Program-made: the position numbers and the translations under genes | Shown here: one piece after another, positions 33,101-44,418 of the stretch | Position numbering within the stretch: the stretch's first letter is position 1 | Layout of the letters: the number at the start of each line of letters is the position of its first letter | Notes under the pieces: generated by a model | What the model was told of the DNA's origin: nothing | Seen by the model: the letters and a program-made list of their open reading frames with translations, nothing else | Database searches by the model: none | NCBI RefSeq assembly: GCF_000321225.1 | Contig: NW_004450458.1 | Coordinates: 1,305,186-1,369,185, forward strand | Reading direction: 5' to 3' | DNA length: 64,000 bases | Source of the DNA: Odobenus rosmarus divergens | Taxonomy: Eukaryota > Chordata > Mammalia > Carnivora > Odobenidae

Positions 33101-35912
33101 GGCACAGCAGGAACCCAGGACTGGGCACCAGACAAGGCCTGCAAATTTCAGTCTGTCCATGGTCTGTTAAGCCAGGTTGAACTAGGGAGCACAACCAAGC
33201 CAACCCCTGGAGAAGGGAGAATCTGCACACCAAGACAACTATTTCTCTCTCATGTAGGCCCACATTAATACTCTCCTATGACCTAAAAACTTCAATCTCA
33301 AATGCTCTTTAGATACAGGGGGAGACAGAGCCGACAGAAGTGGCATCACCGTTGTTGGGTCAGGCTACAATCAGACCAATACCACTCCCAGCCCCTACAC
33401 ACCAACCCTTAACACTAACCTACCTGGTTTCCTTTCTTCTAGCCTCCCACTCCTTACAATGTATCTAGGACAGCCTACAAAATTCTAAGTTCCTGCTAAA
33501 AACTCTTAGACAGCTCCCCTACTGCCTATCAGAAAGCATAAATTCTGCAGGAGATGCATATAAAATGCCACAATCTGGGTGCTTCCTGCCTCCATCTATA
33601 ACCTCATCTTAGCCAATTCTTCAAGGACTGAAAATTCATTCATTTGAATATTCATGGAGCACCTACTATGTTCCAAATACCATTCTCAGTGGGACATATC
33701 TGCCCCCCAAGGAAGAACTCTAGGCAAAAATAAAGCATTATAAGGGAAAAGGGAGCAGGTGTGTGGGAGACTCGTGTCTTACAGAGAGGTCTGTGAATCC
33801 TCAATGACAACTGGAATGACAGTGACTAAGTTGCCATTTACTGAGATGGAGAAGGCTCCAAGATCAAGAATGTGGTTTTAGGTATGCTTATTATACTCAT
33901 TCTTCAAGAGCGTTTATGACCCCATCTCCAGGCCCTCTCCCTCCCTGGAGGTCAGGGGGTGGAGCTGAAACTTCCCATTCTCTAATCCCGGTTAGTCTTT
34001 TTAGTGACTAGCCTTTGCCCTCAAATCACCTAGGGGCCCCACCCTGAGCAGAAATTCAGGCATGGTCCAAAAAGGCTTGCTATGAATAACAGAAGATGCT
34101 ACTATCACTCAATAAATTGTACGGGTTTGGAAAACTTTTTGCCAGAAACCAGAGACAAAGATCAAATATAGTATTATCCCACTGAGATGAACTCAGTACT
34201 TGATGATTGCTCCTGGAGCCATGGGCAAAGAAAGTTTGTTTCTGTTTGAAAGAAAGGTAATTATATCATAAAGGCCATATACAAAAAGTCCACAGCAAGT
34301 ATCATTCTCACTGGGGAAAAACAGAGCTTCTCCCCTAAGGTCAGCAACACTACAAGGACGTCCACTCTCACCACTGCTGTTCAACATAGGACTAGAAGTC
34401 CTAGCCTAAGCAATCAGACAACAAAAAGAAATAAAAGGCATCCGAATCAGCAAAGAAATCAAACTCACTCTTCACAGATAACACGATACTCTATGTGGAA
34501 AACCCAAATTGCTAGAACTCATACAGGAATTCAGAAAGTGGCAGGATACAAAATTAAGGAGTCGATCCCATTTACAACTGCACCCAAAACCATAAGATAC
34601 CTAGGAATAAGCCTAATCAAAGAGGCAAATGATCTGTACTCAGAAAACTATAGAACACTCATGAAAGAAACAGAGGAAGACACAAAGAAATGGAAAAACA
34701 TTTCATGTTCATGGACTGGAAAAACAAATACTGTTAAAAGTTCTATGCTACCCAGAGCAATCTACACATTCAATGCAATCTCCCATCAAAATACGCATCA
34801 ACTTTTTTCAGAGCTGGAACAAATAATCCTTAAATTTGTATGGAACCAGAAAAGACCATGAATAGCCAAAGGAATGTTGAAAAGAAAACCAAAGCTGGTG
34901 GCATCACAATTCCAGACTTCAAGCTCTATTACACAGCTGTACTGGCACAAAACAGACACATAAATCAATGGAACAGAACAGAGAACCCAAAATTGGACCC
35001 TCAACTCTACGGTCAACTAATCTTCGACAAAGCAGGAAAGAATGTACAATGGAAAAAAGGGAGTCTCTTCAACAAATGGTGTTGGGAAAATTGGACAGCC
35101 ACATGCAGAAGAATGAAACTGGACCATTTCCTTATAGCGTACACAAAAATGGACTCAAAATGGATGTAAGACCTAAATGTGAGACAGGAGTCCATCAAAA
35201 TCCTAGAGAACACAGGCAGCACGACCTCTTCGACCTCAGCCGCAGCAGCTTCTTGCTAGACACGTCTCCAAAGTCAAGGGAAGCAAGGGCAAAATGAAGA
35301 CTTAATCAAGATAAAAAGCTTTTGCACAGCAAAGGAAACAGTCAACAAAACTAAAAGGCAACCTATGGAATGGGAGAAGATATTCGCAATTGTCTTATCA
35401 GATGAAGGGCTAGTATCCAAAATCTATGAAGAACTTACCAAACGACACCCAAAGAACAAGTAATGCAATCAAGAAATGGGCAGAAGACATGAACAGACAT
35501 TTCTGCAAAGAAGACATCCAAATGGCCAACAGAAACAAGAAAAAGTGCTCAACATCCCTCAGCATCAGGGAAATCCAAATCAAAATCTCAATGAGATACC
35601 ACCTCACACCAGTCAGAATGGCGAAAATTAACAAGTCAGGAAATGATAGTGTTGGCAAGGATGCGGAGAAAAGGGGAACCAGAATGCAAGCTGGTGCAGC
35701 CACTCTGGAAAACAGTATGGAGGTTCCTCAAAGTTGAAAACAGAGCAACCCTACAACCCAGCAATTGCACTACTGGGTATTTACCCCAAAGATACAAATG
35801 TAGTGATCCAAAGAGGCACCTGCACCCCAATGTATATAGCAACAATGTCCACAATATAGCCAAACTATGGAAAGAGCCCAGATGTCCATCAACAGATAAA
35901 TGGATAAAGATG

Positions 35913-35915
<3 letters not shown>

Positions 35916-35949
<34 letters not shown>
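35916..35949. repeat. (CA)n microsatellite inside the L1
   Basis: About sixteen CA units in the L1 ORF2 end, at the spot where the L1 at 62.9 kb carries a TATG/TA tract. Confidence 0.95.
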
Positions 35950-35950
<1 letters not shown>

Positions 35951-36368
35951 GGAATACTACTCAACCATCAAAAAAAAGAAATTCTGCCATTTGCAACAAT
36001 GTGGATGGAACTAGAGGGTATTATGCTAAGCGAAATGAGTATTTCAGAGAAAGACAATTATATGATCTCACTCCTACGTGGAATGTAAGAAACAAAACAG
36101 GATCATAGGGGAAGGGAGGGAAAAATAAAAAAGTATGAAATCAGGGAGGGAGACAAAACATAAGTGACTCCTAATCATAGAAAACAAACTGAGGGTTGCT
36201 GGAAGGGGGTGGGGGGATGGGGTAACTGGGTGATGGACATTAAGGAGGTCACATGATGTAATGAGCACTGGGTATTATAGAGAGTGATGAGTCACTGACC
36301 TCTACCTCTGAAACTAATAATACACTGTATGTTAATTAGTTGAATTTAAATAAAAACAAAATAAAATG

Positions 36369-36586
36369 GGGGCGCCTGGGTGGCTCAGTCAGTTAAGCGT
36401 CTGCCTTCAGCTCAGGTCATGATCCCAGGGTCCTGGGATCGAGCCCCACATCGGGCTCCCTGTTCCCAGCTCCACAGGAAGCCCGCTTCTCCCTCTCCCA
36501 CTCCCCCTGCTTGTGTTCCCTCTCTTTCTGTGTCTCTCTGTGTCAAATAAATAAACAAAATCTTAAAAAAAACCTAAAAAATAAAT
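36369..36586 (+). mobile_element. Can-SINE in the L1 3' end
   Basis: GGGGCGCCTGGGTGGCTCAG head and a TCAAATAAATAAACAAAATC tail. Duplication AAATAAAATG at 36359-36368 and 36587-36596 within the L1 A-rich end. Confidence 0.93.
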
Positions 36587-37059
36587 AAATAAAATGATGG
36601 AAATTCATTAAAAAAAAAAAAGGAAAGGTAATTACCAGGGAATGAATACACACACCCAACTTGATGAATTTCACATAAAATACAGTATACCTACATTAGT
36701 AGTCCTTTTCTTAGATTCTTACAAATTTGTTGTTGGAAGTAATGACTGATTTGTATCCTCTTCCAGGATTTGTGATTTAGTGGTAGAACCAGGTTTTCCT
36801 TATCTTTGTATCTCAGAACCATGCTTATAAGAGATGCTCAAATCTTTGGGGTACCAATGGGTATATGATATATGGCCCAATAATTGGGAATGAATAAAAA
36901 GGTAAAATAATGCCCAAGATTTTGTGCACAAACTAAAAACAAGGAGTTGTTTTAGGTAAAGATTCTGAGCTCTATGAAACAAGAAAAAGGAGTAGAGTCA
37001 TGTATGTGAAACTGGAGCTTGGAAGCGTAGGTTTTACTAAAGTTACCTTGTATGAGTGT

Positions 37060-37190
37060 CTTCCGCATTGGAGTATAAGGTCCTCAAGGACATGGATTAT
37101 GCTTTGTTAATTTTTGGATACCCATGAGCACTGCCACAGCGCCTGAACATGAGAGTTTGTTGAGTGTATTTTGAGTAATGTAAGAGTTAT
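37060..37190 (+). mobile_element. LINE-2 3'-end fragment
   Basis: AAGGTCCTCAAGGACATGG, ATACCCATGAGCACTGCC and GAGAGTTTGTTGAGTG follow the sense L2 3' end order. Confidence 0.5.
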
Positions 37191-37267
37191 CCATCTTGAG
37201 ACAACCTTGGTTTGTACCACACTTAAGACTTATTTGTAATTTGTAATGGGAACTGAATAATTTGTAT

Positions 37268-37780
37268 TCAGGAATCTTTCTTCATTCTTCAAATATGAGG
37301 GCCTAGTACATGTCAGGCGCTACTCTAAAATCCAAGGATAGAGCAATGAACTAGACAAACAAGGTCCCTGTCTTCACGGAGCTTATACTCTAATGAGGGA
37401 AAAAAAACACATAAAATAGCTCATTTCAGAAAGGCCTAAGTGCTCAGAAAACCAAGGGTCAGTGAGATAAAGAGTAACTGGATGAGTTACCCTAGGTGGA
37501 CAGGGCAGTTGATGTGAAACCTGACTGAAGAAGAACTAGTCATGTGAACAGCCAGAGGAAGACTGAGGGCAAAGGCCCTGGGAAGAGTACAAGGTTGGCC
37601 TGTTGGTGGAACGATGAGGGTAGTGGGGAGGAGAATGGAGAGATGAGTGGAGATACAGGAGGGGCTATATCACTCAGATCCCTGTAGCCATAGTAAGGGA
37701 TCTAGATTGTATTTCAAGGGAAATGGGAAGCCACTGGAGGATGGGTTTTAAGCAAGAAGTGACATTTTTAAAAGAGTGGT
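37268..37780 (-). mobile_element. LINE-2 fragment, minus orientation
   Basis: GTACATGTCAGGCGCTACTC, AGAGCAATGAACTAGAC, CCTGTCTTCACGGAGCTTAT, GGGCAAAGGCCCTGGGAAG and GGGAAGCCACTGGAGGATGG run in the antisense L2 order. Confidence 0.6.
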
Positions 37781-38281
37781 AAATGATCTAGCAGTGCAAA
37801 GGAAACAAAAATCTGGATGGCAGGAAAAAGGGATAGCAACTGGAGCCAAAATTCAATCTAGAACTATGGAAAAGATCCGGACTTGGGGCGGGAAGAAGGA
37901 AGGATTGAGGAAGGAAGAAAAAAGGATCGGACGAAAGTCTATTTACAAAACTGTCATGCAGGCAGCCAAGCTTCTAACACCCAAGCAGAAAATGAGAGGA
38001 TTCTCCTCTGAAAAGATGGAATGCCCACAGAGAAGAGATCTCCAGATACTAACCATTGGGGTTTCTCCTAGGGAAGAGGCCAACTTGCTGCCAGAACTGA
38101 CACTGAGAATTTAGTACCATCTTTTACTTCCTCACCCTTAAATATGAATACAGAACAGAGCACTGGCCGTTTGTAAAAATCTTCAATCACAAAGAGTCCA
38201 AAGCAAACAAACCATAAAAAAATACATGGAAGAAACAAAGGCAATTGCGCAGAGAGAAGAAAAACACCTTACTAAAAACTA

Positions 38282-38592
38282 CAGCTGACCCTTATTAAAC
38301 AACACAGGTTTGAACTCTGTGGGTCCATTTATAGACAGAATTTTTTAATAAATATAGTACAGTACTATAAATATATTTTCTCTTATGACTTTCTTAATAA
38401 CATTTTCTTTTCCAGTCTAATGCAAGAATACAGTATATGATAATATACAAGATATGTGTTAACTATGTTCTCAATAAGGCTTCCAGTCAACAGGAGACTA
38501 TTAGTAGTTTTTAAGGAGTCAAAAGTTACCCACAGATTTCCAACTGTGCAGGGGTTGGTGTCCCAACCCCCATGTTGTTGAAGGGTCAACTG
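38282..38592. mobile_element. Tigger-type MITE with TA target duplication
   Basis: Begins CAGCTGACCCTTATTAAAC and ends TTGTTGAAGGGTCAACTG, with TA on each side (38280-38281, 38593-38594), as expected for the pogo/Tigger group. Internal landmarks are ACAGTACTATAAATATATTT, TTTCTTAATAACATTTTC and AAGGCTTCCAGTCAACAG. It contains no ORF of the family. Confidence 0.88.
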
Positions 38593-39488
38593 TATAACTA
38601 GTATGCTTATAGAGATAACATATTACATAATGCAAGACAGATGCCGGCAAAGCAATCAGAAAAGAAAGTTCTGAAATTAAAAACATAAGAGAAGATAAAA
38701 CCCAAAACATATGCCAGAAGGGAGAGGAGAAATGACAGAAAATAGGAGATAAACAGGTAATACTAGGAAAATCAGCCCATGAGGTCCAACATCTAACTGT
38801 TTTTTTTTTTAATTGAAAGGGCCCAGGAAAACAGAAGGAAGAGAAATATACCAAGGCATACCATTAAGACATTTCAGAATAACAATAATAGAAAAAACTA
38901 CCAGAAAGCATCTAGAAAGAGAAATCAAGTTACTTACAAGGACAAAGAAACAGAAGGCATTAGATTTCTTAAAATCAGGCCTAGGAAGCCAGACTTCAGC
39001 GAGTTATAATTTTTAAATTCTGGATGAAAATTATCTACCACTTGAACAAATTATCAATCAAGCATAAAGGTAGATTCTTCTAGAAACTCTGACATCAATA
39101 AAAGACATTTTGACATCAGTGAAAGGCATTTTCAGGCAGGCATTAGCTCAAAAAATTATTTCATGTATTTTCCCTCAGAAAGCTACCTGAAAATGTGTTC
39201 CTGCAATACAAGATTATAAACTGAGCAAGATGATGACATGAGATCCAGAAAACAGGGTCTACAGCAGAGAAAAGTGAAGGGCAGGCCGAGCAGGAAGGAG
39301 AGCTCTGGGATTGGGTGGGGAAGTGGGGCCAGGGGATAACGGGCACATACAAAAACATAATACTAGGTAAATTAAAAAGGCAACTGTTAACTTCAAGAGA
39401 AATGAAGAACCACATAAGAAAGTAGGTGTAGTCATGTTACACTATTTGACCAGCAGGGACTATTTACACAGTTAAAATATTAAATCCC

Positions 39489-39658
39489 GGGGCGCCTGGG
39501 TGGTAACAGTCAGTTAAGTGGTCCAACTCGCAATTTCAGCTCAGGTCATGATCTCAGGGTTATGAGATAGAGCCTCAGATGGGGCTCCGCGCTGAGCGTG
39601 GAACCTGCTTAAGATTCTCTCTTTCCCTCTGCGGCAACCCCCCCCCCATTAAAAAAAT
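39489..39658 (+). mobile_element. Diverged Can-SINE
   Basis: GGGGCGCCTGGGTGGTAACAG head (small insertion after GTGG), CAGGTCATGATCTCAGGG, then a short CT-rich body. The tail is replaced by a C-run and AAAAAAATATAAG. Older subfamily. Confidence 0.85.
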
Positions 39659-39989
39659 ATAAGTAAAGTAAATAGTAAAACATACATCCTGACTCTCAAA
39701 TGAATCAAAAGGTGTCATTACTAATGACATGCAAGTAAAGAACTGGGGACTCCACCATGGTTAACAAATAATGTCTAAAGCTGCAAAATCAAGAACTAGC
39801 TATGAATAAATTATTTACGAATATGGAAGTAAATAACTAGGGGATTCAGTGGAGCCGAGGGCTGAAGGGAACTACTTTATGCCTTTACAACTATCAACTT
39901 TTGAAACTTTCTTTTATTAAAAACATTTGAGAAAACACACGGTCTTAATACAAGAGTGGATTATAAATGATGTGGTTTTGGAATACAGG

Positions 39990-40290
39990 TGAGGTTCAGG
40001 GGGGTGAGGGCCGGAGCCGGAGTCGCCAGCCAAGAAAGAATTCCTGAGATGTCAATGGTGCAAAAAGGTGGTTTTACTAAAGTCCAGGGACAGGGCCTGA
40101 GGGCAGAAAGAGCTGCACAGGGGTAATCTATAGGGTTGGGGGAGGTAAGGAGAAAGGGAGGTTTTCAAAGAACTTTCATATGCTAAAGAGGACCTATAAG
40201 ATACCAAAGGCCTTGCCACTGTCAAGTTAAGCTTGTTTTCCCCTCTAGCATGGTATTAACATTAAGATCTTTGGGAGCTTCCTGAAAGAA
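39990..40290. mobile_element. Possible LTR-like repeat fragment (unresolved)
   Basis: Contains GAGGGCCGGAGCCGGAGTCG, GCCAAGAAAGAATTCCTGAG, GGTGCAAAAAGGTGGTTTTA and GGGCAGAAAGAGCTGCACAG. This resembles carnivore endogenous-retrovirus LTR or primer-region text that I remember only vaguely. No coding frame is present. It could equally be another carnivore repeat. Confidence 0.25.
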
Positions 40291-40519
40291 TGTCACACTT
40301 ATCCCATCCAGCAGTGGGGGGGCAAGGAGGTTGCAGGGTGTCAGCTTATGCTTTGTCTTCAGCTAGCCTTCTGCTCCTTCATCATAAAGAGAAGAGGGGG
40401 TCAGCACTGGGTGTTGTAATTACTAAATCACCAAATCCTACACCCGAACTAATATTTCTTAAAGACATAAAACTGAAGTCACTTCCAGATAGAGCTGGTA
40501 TTTGTAAGGGAAGAGGGAT

Positions 40520-40810
40520 GAGACGAAAGGAAAGGGCAAAACCAAAGATGACACCCACATCCTTGGCCGCTGGTGACATCTGAGACAGGAAGGGGGCAGG
40601 GGAGAAAACAGGTGAGAGAAATCAAGAGTTCTGTTTTAGACGTATTAAGTTCGAGATGCTTTTTAGATCTCCAAGTGGGGCTATCAAGAAAAAATGGTTG
40701 ATGCGTGAGCCTGGAGTGCAGGAGAAAAGTTGAGAGCTAGAGATGTCAATTTGAGTCACTAGTTACAGTTAATATTTAAATCTCTAGGGCTGGATAAGAT
40801 ACCATGCAGA
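40520..40810 (-). mobile_element. Probable LINE-2 remnant
   Basis: AAGATGACACCCACATCC, TCTGTTTTAGACGTATTAAG, GAGATGCTTTTTAGATCTCC and GAGAGCTAGAGATGTCAA follow the antisense internal L2-like family seen at 37.3 and 46.2 kb. Confidence 0.45.
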
Positions 40811-41067
40811 GAAAGCAGAAGGAAAGGGAATAGAAATATACATTTGTATTATAGTATGTCGTAGAAATATAGAAAACAATAGTATCTCATGGAGTAAGGG
40901 AAAGTACTAGTCCATAAAATTTTTATTTCAGAAACAGAAAGAGGACATACAGATGTATAAATAAACTGATGTATGTAATTTATATACTTTGAATGTACTG
41001 GGAATAATGTAAAATGTATTTCCTATCAAAGACTGTGATCCAAAAACATTTAATAGGAAATTCTAGT

Positions 41068-41282
41068 GGGGGGAGCCTGGCTAGCTCAGTCAGTTAAGGG
41101 TGTGACTCTTGGTTTTGGCTCAGGTCATCCTCTCAGGGTCATGGGATCCAGCCTCATGTCGGGCTCCATGCTCAGTGGAGTCTGCTTCTCTCCCTCTCCA
41201 CCTGCCCCTCCCCTCACACTTTCTCCCTCTCTCCCTCTGTCTCAAACAAGTAACTAAATAAAAATGTTTTAAATAAATAAAT
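41068..41282 (+). mobile_element. Diverged Can-SINE
   Basis: GGGGAGCCTGGCTAGCTCAG head, GTGACTCTTGGTTTTGGC (closer to the tRNA-Lys anticodon arm) and a TCTCAAACAAGTAAC tail. Flanks AAATTCTAG (41058-41066) and AAATTCTAA (41283-41291). Older subfamily. Confidence 0.88.
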
Positions 41283-41664
41283 AAATTCTAAGGGATGAGA
41301 AGCCAGGAAAAGATAAACAATTAGGCACTATGGTAGGAAGGACACTGAAAATATAGTGTACAAAAGCCAAGAGAAATACTTCATAAAAGGAAAGCTTACC
41401 TGTATAGAATGAGTATGAGAGGTTAAATACAATTAAGACTAAGTGACCATGGACTTAGTAATATGGAGGCCATTTGTTACTGACCTTGACAAGGGCCACT
41501 TCAGTGAATGGTGAAAGTGGAAAACATTTTAGCATGGATGAGAGGCAAGAAAGTACACACCAGAGAAAGAAAACCTCCCGAGGAACCTGAAATTTGAAAG
41601 TCGGCATTCACTGTGTGAAAGAGCCAGTCAGTTCTACAATAAAGTAGGTGATGAGTTTCTCAGG

Positions 41665-42005
41665 GCAGACTCATGTCACAGGTTTCTAACCTCCAACTTG
41701 ACTGTATTTGGATAGGTCCTTTAAGAGTTAATTAAGGTTATAAGAATTCATAAGGGTGAGGCCCTAATCCAATACGACTGGCACTCTTTTTAGAAAAGAT
41801 TAGGGCACAGGCACACATAGAGGAAGACCAGATGAGGACCCAGGGAGAAGACAGCCATCTTCAAGCCCAGGAGAGAGACCTCATTAGAAATCAACCCTGC
41901 TGACACCTTGCTCTTAGACTTCTAGCCTCCAGAAATGTGGGGACATAAATTTCTGTCGTCTAATGTCTGTGGTATTTTGTCACAGCATCCTTGCGAACTA
42001 ATACA
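41665..42005 (+). mobile_element. MLT1/MST-type (MaLR) solo LTR, plus orientation
   Basis: CTTTAAGAGTTAATTAAGG, GGTGAGGCCCTAATCCAAT, AAGACAGCCATCTTCAAGCC, CTTCTAGCCTCCAGAAATGTG, GACATAAATTTCTGTCG and GTCTGTGGTATTTTG, ending AACTAATACA. Left end approximate. Confidence 0.85.
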
Positions 42006-43678
42006 ATGCCCGAGATTCTCCAGTCTCAAGTCTAGCTGGATGCCTTCCCTTCTCTCCCCAAGCCCCAGGTCCATCCTACTCAAAACATGAAACTACTCCA
42101 TCATTAGCTCTCCCAACAAAACAGTGCTTGAATTACTTTCTTCATAAAGCTATTAGTTCTGGACCATTCCAATCAAAATAAGATGTTCTTTTACCTACCA
42201 CACCTCACCTCTCATTCCAAAATATTTTCTGAAACCAAAGGCAAGGCATTTTTAGAAAAATGAGTAAAATCAAAGTAACTAGCTATTGGGAGATGAGAGA
42301 ACAAGTAAGATGTAAGTAGCAATGGAGAATTTTGATGCTCCAAAGGCAAGTCTGGCAAATATTCTATGCAAGGTTTTGTATGGTCTATATGCCACACACA
42401 TCCCCACCTCCAAGCAGCTCGCATCTTGGGATTAGAAAGAAAGCATATGCTTTCCTCCTTCCTCGCACGCAAACAAATCACACAGATCCGGTTTTCCTTA
42501 CTTCCAGAATCTTACATATCTACAATTAGCCCCAAATCCTGCCATCACAAGCAGGAAGCGGAGAAAGGCTTTTCAATTGTTTTGTCATCAGAAAAGAAAG
42601 GCTGTTAACTCTGGTTCCTTCCTATGGCAAGAAAATTAAAAATATACATACAAGTATGTAAATACAAATACATACAATAAAATACAAATGTAAACACAAA
42701 TACAGATATATACATTTGCAAAAGTGCACACTATCTTCTCCAAACACAAGTGATACTGAGTAGTACATTAACCATGAAATGAATAAGCCCTATAGCATTT
42801 ATTTTTATTTCTGACAAATTACTGCATCTACCTAAACCATCCTTCAATATACTGGAATTATGAAAAATGAAACTCACTGACACCTGGTTCTCAACACTTC
42901 CTAAATTTTCACAATCGCTCAGCCACTTTGCTAAGGGACCTGTGGTTATCAGTTACTGTACATAAAGAAATCAAGAAGATCTAAAATTGCACTACTATTA
43001 CCCTGAGAAGAAAGTTTTACAACCTCCCATCCCGAGGAAGAAAAAACATCACAGCAAACAAAACAGCACCATCATCACAAAACTGAGAGTTAGGTTACTT
43101 GACCCTGGAAGTTTAATATAGCCGGTGTTTTTTAAGTTCTGCCTAGCCTCAACATTTCTGTCTGGAATTCAGTTTAAGCCTGAACTCGAAGTAAACAATT
43201 TCCCGAGTGCTTCATTACCCAACTCTGTCCCTACTCCTGATTAAATGAAAGTAGGGAAACCTCTCGTTATCATTAGGGTCAGAACCTCTGAAAAAGGAAA
43301 AGGAGTAACCAATCACTTCACCTTCGAATACAGGCCAAGGTTAAAATCTGGGCAAAGAGTGGTTAGGAATGGCAATCAAGAGCAGACGGTGCGCGTGAAG
43401 CACTATCTGGTTTACCCCCAAGTCAGGATGCCCAGCCCTGGATCCTGCTCCTTCCCTCTCCAGGATGCCGGCGGGCCTCTCCTGGGGCACGGGCACGTCT
43501 TCCCTGACTCAGTCCTTAGAGCTAGGTGGACAGCAGATGATTTTAAGACACTTGTCCATCCACGCCGTTAAAAAAAAAAAAAAAAAAACCACACACAGAC
43601 AAAACAAGTGAGCACCCCGAGTCGCGCCGGCGTGTGTACTCCCGTGTAGAACTGCCCCGCGGCGGATGCCCCACTCAC

Positions 43679-43754
43679 CGCACACCATCAGCAGCAGCAC
43701 GATCAGCAGCGTGGCCACGAACACCAGCAGGGTCAGCCCGACGCTGTGCCACAT
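43679..43754 (-). CDS. SMIM13: SMIM13 coding exon 1 (N-terminus and transmembrane segment)
   Basis: ATG at 43754-43752 with A at -3 (CCAAGATGT). It encodes MWHSVGLTLLVFVATLL, then IVLLLMVC, and the first base of a glycine codon at 43679, followed directly by GTGAGT. Residues 6-25 are strongly hydrophobic and form a single membrane span with no cleavable-signal features, so the protein is likely a membrane-anchored microprotein. Joined to 19847-19660, the frame gives 87 residues with the sequence order I recall for SMIM13. Its molecular role is not established. CpG-island control suggests broad expression. Confidence 0.93.
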
Positions 43755-44398
43755 CTTGGGGGGAGGACGGCGGTCGGCCCCTGGCTGCGGAGCGGCGGGC
43801 GCGGGCGGGAGGGTGGCGCGTGCTGGGCTTCAGCGGCGGGCGCCGGGGGCGGCGGAGCGCCGGGGCAACAAGAGCGGCGGGGGCCCCTCGGCAGCGCCCC
43901 CCGGGGGCGGAGCGGGGCGGCGCGGGGGCGGGTACCGCGGCCGGCCAGCCGGGCGGATCCTCCTTCGCTCCCAGGCCCGCGGAGCGCGCGGCAAGGCGCG
44001 ACGTAGGGCGCCCCTACCCCCTCATCGCTCCGGGGAGCCGGGGACGCGGCGCCCTGAGACCCCGGCGGCAGCCGGATGTGCTTCCATGGCGGACGCCGCG
44101 CGCCCGTGGACAGGAGAGAGGGCGAGCACAGGGACGCGCGGCGGCCACACGGCCCCCGGCGCCGTCCGCCTGGAGGGATGAGGGTGGGATGTTGGGGGGC
44201 GGGGGGGGTCCCTCGGCCCGCAGGGACAGCGGCTAACGTCTCCCGACAGCGACCGAAGCAGCTTCTCGACCCCAGTCCCCTCCCCCAGCAGAAGCTCAGC
44301 GCCGAGCACGCCCACCGCTCTCCGCCTCCGCGGCGCGGGTCCGGCTGGGAGATGGAGTGCAGAGCCCAGTGAAGGCCATTGAAGGCTGCCCCGCACGG

Positions 44399-44418
44399 AC
44401 TACAATTCCCACAATGCA
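44399..44418 (+). promoter_or_regulatory. ZNF143/THAP11 (Staf/Ronin) binding element
   Basis: ACTACAATTCCCACAATGCA matches the extended ACTACAATTCCCAG-AATGC consensus at nearly every position. It lies at the upstream edge of the SMIM13 CpG island. Such elements are usual near start sites of broadly expressed genes and are often shared by divergent promoters. Confidence 0.8.

Larger units (their letters stand above)
34264..36622 (+). mobile_element. 5'-truncated LINE-1 (carnivore L1) with a SINE in its 3' end
   Basis: Holds the C-terminal third of ORF2 with stops and frameshifts. Recognisable pieces are [57 protein letters not shown]-region antisense and [13 protein letters not shown] text. 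The 3' UTR and an A-tail follow near 36600. A perfect 12-bp duplication GAAAGGTAATTA (34252-34263 and 36623-36634) encloses the L1 and the SINE at 36369-36586. It is younger than the neighbouring old L1 but no longer coding. Confidence 0.95.
19848..43678 (-). other. SMIM13: SMIM13 intron (GT-AG, 23.8 kb)
   Basis: Donor GTGAGT at 43678-43673 and acceptor TAG at 19850-19848 join the coding exons in phase 1. The content is repeats plus unique noncoding DNA: an L1M with a SINE (21.3-23.0 kb), MIRs (26-27.6 kb), the old L1 composite with the LSM5 retropseudogene (28.06-32.8 kb), a younger L1 (34.26-36.62 kb), L2 (37.0-37.8 kb), a Tigger MITE (38.28 kb), SINEs at 39.5 and 41.1 kb, and an MLT1 (41.7 kb). 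Stretches 20.1-21.3, 23.0-26.2, 32.9-34.2, 38.6-39.4 and 42.0-43.5 kb show no gene. No retroviral env-length ORF is present. Confidence 0.85.

Noticed and set aside
35916..35949. Repeat tracts as a CRISPR or other array
   Set aside because: Simple (CA)n microsatellites without spacers, in a mammalian genome.
34493..36088. ORFs of 100-123 codons in the 34-36 kb region
   Set aside because: Fragments of LINE-1 ORF2 broken by stops and frameshifts, not functional genes.
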